From a virus, in the IMG/VR virus record IMGVR_UViG_3300003690_003506, positions 1 through 62,104 of that record: 62,104 nt of DNA. One strand, 5' to 3'. Under the pieces are notes generated by a model. The model ran no database searches. It was not told the DNA's origin and saw only the letters and a program-made list of their open reading frames with translations. Shown here piece by piece: positions 35,814 to 44,800 of this stretch; the first letter of the stretch is position 1; each line of letters opens with the position of its first letter. Position numbers and translations under genes: made by a program.

Positions 35814-38800
35814 ATGAGCTTTAAAGATTATTTTAACAAAGCATCAACTATTCGCGCGTTATCCAACAAATCTGCTGAAGAAATAGCAGCAGAAGTTGAA
35901 TCGGTTGGATATCACGAAGAAGACATAGTTCGCGAAGAGAGGTTTATCCCCCGGGTTGACTTTACTCGCCCAGAGAGTTTTGTTCGTTATGGCTCTGCGA
36001 CAGAATATTACGAGCAATCTTTAAAAAGAATTTATGAAGATTATCCATATGATGGTTCTCTTAGAGAAAAAATCAAATGGGAAAATGAATCAACTTATTT
36101 AGATTTACATATTTTTAATAATAGGTATCCTCGCACCAATGGGTATGCGCTGTTTTCCCCGGCCGGCTGGGGAACTGTTAGTAGCGGCTCGGGAGATACT
36201 GGTTATGGATTACCGGCAGATTTAGAATACATTTACTTGAAGGGGGGGCCCCACGCCAACCTCCACGGGATGTCGCCTTACTCAATTCAGTTTACTGGGT
36301 CAAACTATTACGACACAGATAAAAATCGTGAAAACAATTTAAAGTTCGATCTGAAAGATAATGGAATTTCGGTTGAATTCTGGCTTAGGAAAGACGCGTT
36401 TGATGCCTCTAAGACACAGAAGGAAGTAATATTTGATCTTTGGAATGGCGAGGCCTCTTCGTCGGCCCAATACGGTCGTTTTCGTATCGAGTTAACGGGC
36501 GCTGCCAACGAGGCAGGCGCTGATCCATTTAGGGTTACCCTTGTGTCTGGTACGACGGGTTTTGTAAGTTCGTCTATTGTGGCCAGCACATTTACAACAT
36601 CCGACGTCGCCGACGATAATTGGCATCATTATGCCTTCACATTTAAATCAGCTTCTGCTGGAATTACATCTAGATTTTATGTCGATGGCACACTGAACAA
36701 TGAATGCCTCAGCGGAACTATAGCAGCCGATGGAGATCCATCAGCCACGGCTGCGGGGATGAATGAGGTGACAGGTGCCCTCAGAGCTTATATGGGCGCC
36801 TTAATAACCCCAAATCATAGAAGCGTCAATCCCGCTGCTGCAGGCGCAGGCAAGCTCTCGGGCTCTATCGATGAGTTTAGATATTGGAAGACAGAGAGGA
36901 CGGCTAAAGAGATCGGCCGTCATTGGTTTACCCAAGTTGGCGGCGGAACAAATGATGACCCAACTCCCGGCATTACCACTACCGAAAATATTAATACTAA
37001 ATTGGGTGTTTATTATAAGTTTAACGAAGGAATTACCGGAGTATCATCCACGGATTCGGTCGTACTTGATTATTCCGGCCGCATCACCAATGGAGCTTGG
37101 ACAGGATATTCGAGCGACTCAAGAAATACTGGTTCGGCAATCGTTTCTTCTAGTGCCGCAATAAAAGAATTTAAAGATCCAATTATTTATAAATTTCATC
37201 CATCGGTGGAAACTTTAGCTGCCGATTTGCAGATAACTGGCTCTGAATATGATGTAAATAATAATGCATCAATATATAACTCTATTCCGGCTTGGATTAC
37301 AGAAGAAGATTCGGGCGATAAAGGACAAAAACAACTCAAATATTTGACACAAATTATGTCAAGCTATTTTGATACGCTTCAATTACAGATTGAATCGTTG
37401 GCAAACCTTAAAGATATAACTTACAACACAGGAAGCAATAAGCCATTGCCGTTTGCTGAAAAACTTCTTTCCTCGGCCGGCCTCTTTGCACCAGAAATTT
37501 TTATAGATGCAGATGTGTTGGAAAAATTGGCTGATAGAAGCGAAAATAGAGTATTTGAGAAATCTCTGCATGATGTAAAAAATACGATATATCAAAACAT
37601 TTATAATAATTTAGTTTATATCTATAAAACGAAAGGAACCGAAAAAGCTTTTCGAAATATGATTAGATGTTTCGGCATCGATGATGAATTAGTAAAACTG
37701 AATATGTATGCCGGCGGTATTGAGTATGAGGCGAGAGATAATCGTCGTAACATAGTATCGATAGTGGATAAATTTGTTAATTTTAATACAGCAGATAATA
37801 GTAACGCGGTGGTGTATCAACAGCAGGATGCTTCAGATACAACAGATACTACAGGATATTTTCCTGCTAATTCTAAATTGGCCGATGGCTATGCTCAAAC
37901 ATTTGAGGCGGACATAAGCTTCCCCAAGAAGCCAGATGCGAATGCTTCCTTTTATTTTGACACAAATACAATAAGTTCTTCGTTATTTGGTGTTCATGGG
38001 GTTGTTTCTGAAGAATCTGTTCCACAATGGGATGATACTGCCGATGCTGCCAATTATCAAGTATTTGCTGTAAGAGATGAGATAGATTCCACCAATGTAC
38101 GCTTTGTGTTGACTGGTACTGAGGGGGGTTATGTACCATATTTGGTATCTGATTTATACCAAGATACTTATGAAGATAGCCACTGGAATTTAGCTGTTCG
38201 AATTAAGCCAGAAAACTACCCGTATGCCGGTACGAAGCCGGGTGGCGAGTTCGGCGTCCTTGGCGGCGCTTGTTGCGGAAATTATACCGTAGAACTCCAC
38301 GGAATACAAATAGACGCTGGCGTCGTACGTAATGAGTTTAATTTGAGCGGCTTAGCAGCAACCGAATCAGATAGTTTAAAAAAGACACCAGCTGGATTTA
38401 TAACGGGCAGTAAGAGAGTATATCTTGGAACACACAGGACAAACTTCACGGGCACGATTCTTAACTCTACAGATGTTAAAGTTAACGCATGTAGATATTG
38501 GTTTGATTATGTAGAGGACGAGACACTCTTGGGTCATGCATATGATACAGAAAATTACGGCTCTTTAAAACCACGTGCTTATGCTTACCCATTCGATTTC
38601 TCTGGGTCATATGGTGATATATTAAAATTTGATACTCTAGCATTAAATTGGGAATTCTCACAGAATACTGGTTCCGATGCATCTGGACAGTTTACTGTCA
38701 AAGATCGATCTTCTGGATCTGCAACCACCGCGGCAGCGCGCTTTGGTTGGCTTGGGAATTACTTAAACAGACAATATAGCGGAAAAGGCTATGATTTTTT

Positions 38801-41800
38801 GACTTCTTCAAGTACGGTAGTTGATAAAGACTTTGTTGTATCTTCAAAACTTCAGTTACCAGAAAATGTTCAATCTAGTGAAATGGTTACAGTTCTTAAT
38901 GCGCAAGAACAAAACGTCTTTACAAGAGATTCTCGGCCAATAAACTATTTCTTTGCTTTTGAAAAGAGCATGGCGCAAGCAGTTTCAACCGAAATGATCA
39001 ACTATTTCGCTACCTTAAAAGATATTAATACTCTAATCGGTGCTCCAGTAAATCGATATCGACCCGAATATAAAGGACTTAAGATATTAAGACAAAGATT
39101 TTTTGAAAGAGTGAGCAATAGTGAGATTGATTTTGAAAAATTTTATGAATTTTATAAATGGTTCGACTCCACCTTAACAATAATGCTGCAACAACTTGTT
39201 CCTGCCTCTGCTGATTTTGCCGAGAATGTAAGAACAGTTATAGAAAGCCACGTTCTCGAAAGAAGCAAATACCAAAGCAAATTCCAGAATGTTAAAAAAC
39301 AACTTAATGATATCGAGGCAGTCGCGGTTGGTTCTGAAACTGATACAGAATCGACTATTATGGCGGCCACTAACACACCCGGAAGTGGATTTGAAACACC
39401 CAATAAAAATACAAATCGACAAACAGGGGATTCTGATCTGGCCGGCTCCGGGCAAGCGGGCTGGAAATGGAGCACGCCAGGCCTTGATGAGAACGAGGAA
39501 TTAGACCAAACAGTAAATAAAGAATATTGGAAATATGAAGCCGAAGCTGACAGTCCGGTACTTTCTCAAAGCGCCGCAGCAGTTAATGAAGATAAACAGA
39601 TCATTCGTGCAAACATTCGGGTTACAAAGCATCGTGCCAAGGGATCTGTTTACAGATTTTCTGCCGGCGGAAATTCAATTCTCGGTAGCGTCGGGTTCAA
39701 TGAAAACAAGAAGGTTGATTTTATATATAATGCCACGACTCCTTATGGAAAAACATCACAAGGCGAAAGAGCGCCAGAAAATATTATCCTTGCTTCCGGC
39801 TCTGGTGTTGAAAAGTTGCAGGGCACATCTGATGATATATTCCCAGCAGTCTCACAAAGGCTTGGATTTGATGTAGATCCAGATATTAATAAAAATAATG
39901 ATAGTGAAAATAAAAATGATGGTAATTTATTAGTTCCATTTAGTTTATATTCTTCTTCTGTCGTGAGCGGCTTCAATCAGGAGGTGATTAAAAATTATGC
40001 TTCCGGAGTGATGATTACAAATTTACATCACGATCTTGTTTACGATAATGATATACCGATGCAGGGCCCATTTGCCGAAAAGTTTGTTGGTGGACGCTCT
40101 CATCGACATATTGAGTTTAATCAACCTTGGATCCGGCGCGCCGCGGCAGTTAGAGATTATAAACAAACAAAGTATGTTAGTTTTTCAGGTTCATTCGATG
40201 CAAGCAAAGCGCCTAGGTTCGTAATTGACAATAGTTCAGCGTGGACTGCAATTACCGGTGCGACATACGCCGGCTGGGTTAGGTTTAACGATCTTTCACA
40301 GGATAGAACGTGGTTTAGATTTGGAGATAGCGGCTATCAAATAGCTGTATTTTTATCAAATGGAAATGTTGCTTTAAGTCGTTCTTGGAGCGGCCGACCA
40401 ATTCACGCTGAAGCTGCCACGCCCTTCGCCGGCGGCGCGCCCGCAACAGACACTTGGTATCATGTTGCCATAGCATATAGCTGCTCGGCATTGGGAGATG
40501 TCCCAGTAGTCTATGTTAATGCCACAGGTACTGTTGCGACCGCAGCGCAAACCCCGATCGGAACCCCGGTAGCTGCAGATCAGAAAGCTGCCATTGGTGG
40601 CGACCAACACGCCAGCTGGACAAACAGCGGCCCTTCAAGTATCAATCAAACGTTTGGTACTGCCAGTATGGCAGAGTTTACATTGTGGAAAACTTGCTTG
40701 ACCGAAGATGAAATTAAAGAACTGTATCATCGCAGTGCAGGTGAGATTGATGAAGTGCGCGCCTATAATGTGGGCCCATATGATTTATATTCCCATTCCA
40801 GAGTTTCTGAATTAGCTGGTTGGTGGCGTATGGGTATGGGCACTGGTTCTGCCGCCCACGGTGGTTGCCATGATTCTGAAGACAACTATATTGATGAAGT
40901 TAGCGGCTCAACCTGTGTCATATACGATATGTCCCCCGTCGGCAATTTCCTACACGGCTCAGGAAGTGATGAATTCTATTCCGGCGATGGGGCCAGGGGC
41001 GGTATCGCCACTCTGACATCGGCCGACAAACTTGTTATGGGAGGTGGAGATTTTACTGCATCAATACCCGGACATGCTTGGCAGCCGGCCAGCAAGGGCG
41101 GCCTTTCGTGGGATACGTCAAAGCGTCGCCCAGAAGCGTGGCAGCTAAAGTTTAAAGATGTAACGTCATCTGGAGGAGACACATTTAAGTCTTCCTTCGC
41201 CATCACCCCGGCAAACTATGATGCCACTCTCGCCCGCGGTCACGACAGTAATATTCCAACTGCGCATCGTCTTCGCAACGAAGGCACAAAACGACCGGTT
41301 AATATTCAGAACATCTTAATGACAACAGCTTCTACGGAAATCAGACTTGATGGTGTATTGGCTCATGGTTCTATCGGTAACTACCAGAAGAATTATCAAA
41401 TTGTTCAATCTGCGGCCCGAAGTAAGAATGATCCATTCTTTAGGGATGAGTCATTTAAATTTGCTATTCACCCGGAAACCCTCAGTATTAGGGGTCGGCT
41501 ACCCTTGGACCCACCACGTGGTCGCTCGTTGCAGTGGGATGGAGATCCCAGTGTTGCCGGTAATACTTTTATCCGCACCTTTACAAACGTTACTGGCAGC
41601 GCCAACGGTTGGAATTATGTGGCCGGCGGAGCTGGAAGTGATGCTAAAGCATTTAGTGTTTCGGCCTGGGCATATTTGACAAATTATGGTGATAGTTCCA
41701 CTGGGATGCTTTTTAATATTGGCGCTATCGATCGTTACGCACAGATGGTGAGTAATAAGCTTCGATTTGTTATAGACGGCGCCGCAGATGGTCGGGTTGA

Positions 41801-44800
41801 AAGTAGCACTTTAAGTTTGAATCAATGGTATCATATTACTTTGACTTTTGCCGGCGGCGATCCCGGTGGTTCAAATACGGCAGACTATATGAAAGTGTAT
41901 ATTGATGGCGTGCTGGATTCTACAGTCACTCAAGAGTTAAATAATCCGGATTACATCTCCGAGGCCGCGACCACATATCAGCTTACGATCGGAGCCAGTT
42001 ATGGCTCAGCCCCGTGGAATGTTTGGGGTGGCAATATAGTCGACTTTGCTTTTTGGACAAAAGAATTGTCTGCTGCAGAGGCCGCCGAAGTTTATAATAA
42101 CGGCACAAGGCTTAATTTAAGGATTACTTCACCAGCTATAGGGTCTCTTTTCTTGTGGTATAAACTTGGTGACGGTCATTACCCGGGCGACTCCGGGCCC
42201 GATGGTTACCTATTTGACGAAGCTGGTGGAACTTATGGATATACGTATAACTTCGATGCCACTGCGTCGATCTTACGTTCCCCTCCATATGGCGCAGTTG
42301 GTCCATCCTGGCAAGCTGCCGGCGGCAATTACGGATCCTTCTACGGTCGACACTTCTCCAATCCCGGTACTCAGTTCCCCGGCGGCACTTTAGATTACGC
42401 TTTGCCGGACAGAACAGGCCCCAACTCAAATAAGAGCATCATCGTCACCCGGTTCGGCGCTCCAGGTGGCCCGGAAGTGCAAAGCAGGGGTTATATGGAC
42501 CCGGCCCACGAAGAGATGTCGGTCTACAATGCTTTGCCATATAGAAATCGGTCAGTAATTGATTTCGGTGGTGTTTGGCGCGATAAGCTTTTCTCAATGC
42601 GATCGCACTGGGAAGGCCCAGGCGATGCCATTTGGACCGGCGGCGTGATCCGAGGCCTTGCGTCTTCATCGATCGACGGAACTATTACTGCTTCAATTAA
42701 TACAAGGGATCACTTAAATGAACAAAGAGGATTGAATCAGCTTTCGGCATTGCGATGCGGAAAATATGGATCTGATGCCACGTATGGCATAATAACCGAA
42801 CCGGTGCATAGGAACCAGCACGATAATCACAATTATTCGTTAGCATCAGGCTTTACTCGAGTCGATCGTGATCTGGGGTATTGTGAAACTCCATCATTTC
42901 ATAAAGTAAATAGAAATTCCAGGAAAATAATAAAAAGTGGCAGCGCCGCACAGACCTATCTTGGGGGCCCCAAAATTAACACGCTCACGAGTTCGGTATA
43001 CGACAATTTGTATATACAACATCAGATTCCTCAAAATATGTCTCAATATACCTGGGTTACAGCTTCTATGTGGAAAGGCCTAGCCCAAGGTCAGATCATT
43101 GCCCGCGGAACAACATTGGCCGAAGGAAGACTTGGTGGAGGCACTGGCCATCCAGCATTCCGGAACAGCCCGGCTTATAGTGGAAAGAGAGCCGCTCTCT
43201 TCCTCGCACCACTTTCTTATCCAACTTGTTATAGTGCTTCAACTTTAGAGATTATTTGTACGTCAAGCCTTGTTGCTGCTTCGGATTTGACCATGTCATG
43301 GACCAACAAACCTCCGGGGATGATGTTTCCATTTAGCTTACCGACTAATATTTATGATAGTATCGTATTCAGAAATCCTGGAAATATGATGGCTGGAAAT
43401 TTTGGTGTACTGCAAGCTCTCATTAAGGATCCTGTTTGTGAATGGCCAATAGATGATGAAAACCCCTCCGCATATCTGGGAGCGGAGCCATCGATGTCAA
43501 TGGAAAATACTCTGGGCTACCCCCTTCAGGGAATGAAATGGATAGGTGATTCTAACGAAATGCACAATCCATATGATTTTACACCCTTATGTTGGGATTG
43601 GCTGGATACATCTGATCTCAAGCTCGCCCCGCCGAAAAATAAATTTCAATATGCAAATAGATATTTAAATGTATCTGGTTCCCCAACAAATGCAGAAGGC
43701 TTTATTAATGTCTTTATGATCCCCAGCGGCGCCTTTGCCGATTCTAATAACATGGACCCTCGGCTGGCTTCTGCGCATATGTTTAACGTTTTGATGTGTC
43801 ATCGCAACGGTCCGTACGGATATCCTACTTTCAAGCAAGTTCGAACAGGACAACATCCTGTCTCTCGATGGTTAAGAAAAAATAATCTGATTGGTGCTTT
43901 GGTGCCTCCTCCTGTTATTAGAGGCGGCAATGGCACAATTCAAGGATTGAGGTCAAATAAGTTCGTGAATTATAAAGAAATGCCAATTGCATCGAATGCA
44001 CTGCCCATTACCTTTGCATTTGAGGATAATGATGAAGATCCAAACGTTGTGAACAATATCATATTAAACGTATCTTATCAGAATAACTTGGATTACTTTA
44101 CCAATCAAGGTCTCAATAATCGTTTGAATCTCGGAGAAAGAAAATCTGCAGATGATGGGAATGCATATAACACACTTGCTGATTTTACGCTCGAATCTAA
44201 TTTGAGTACAGTCATCCGATTTGGTCAAAAGATATATCCAGCAGCCGAGAATGTCTATCAATCTAAGGTTCGAACGAGAGAAAATTACGATATTCGAACC
44301 ATATGGAATGATGTTCGTCAATTCCGTTCGACGCAACTTGATGTAACTGGTGCAATCCTCAGCGGCTATAATGGCACAACTTCTTCGATGGGTCGTATCG
44401 ATCCAAGCGCAAGTATGTGGCCACTTGATGGCAAATATGGTACTCGATCGGTGCCCCCAAATGCACTTGGTGAGTCATATGCAAATACTGGATCTACCAT
44501 GGGTGAGCTTTTGAATACCTATGCAAGATACGGGAATGATGATGCAGGCACTCTTCGGCCCGGGCCAAGTTATGTGATGCCGTTACGTATGGGATCGGGA
44601 TCCCACCCAGACGATTCCACGGATACTGAATCATATGTGATTATTACTGGTCCAGAGTGGGAAGCACCAGACCAGGCAGGAGTTAACCCATATCAACCAT
44701 ACGAAGATTATGCAAAAACTATTCGTTTAATTGGTAAAGATATGTCCATCATTCCTGAATTTAGGATCAGCGAACATATAGAAACATATTTTAATATATA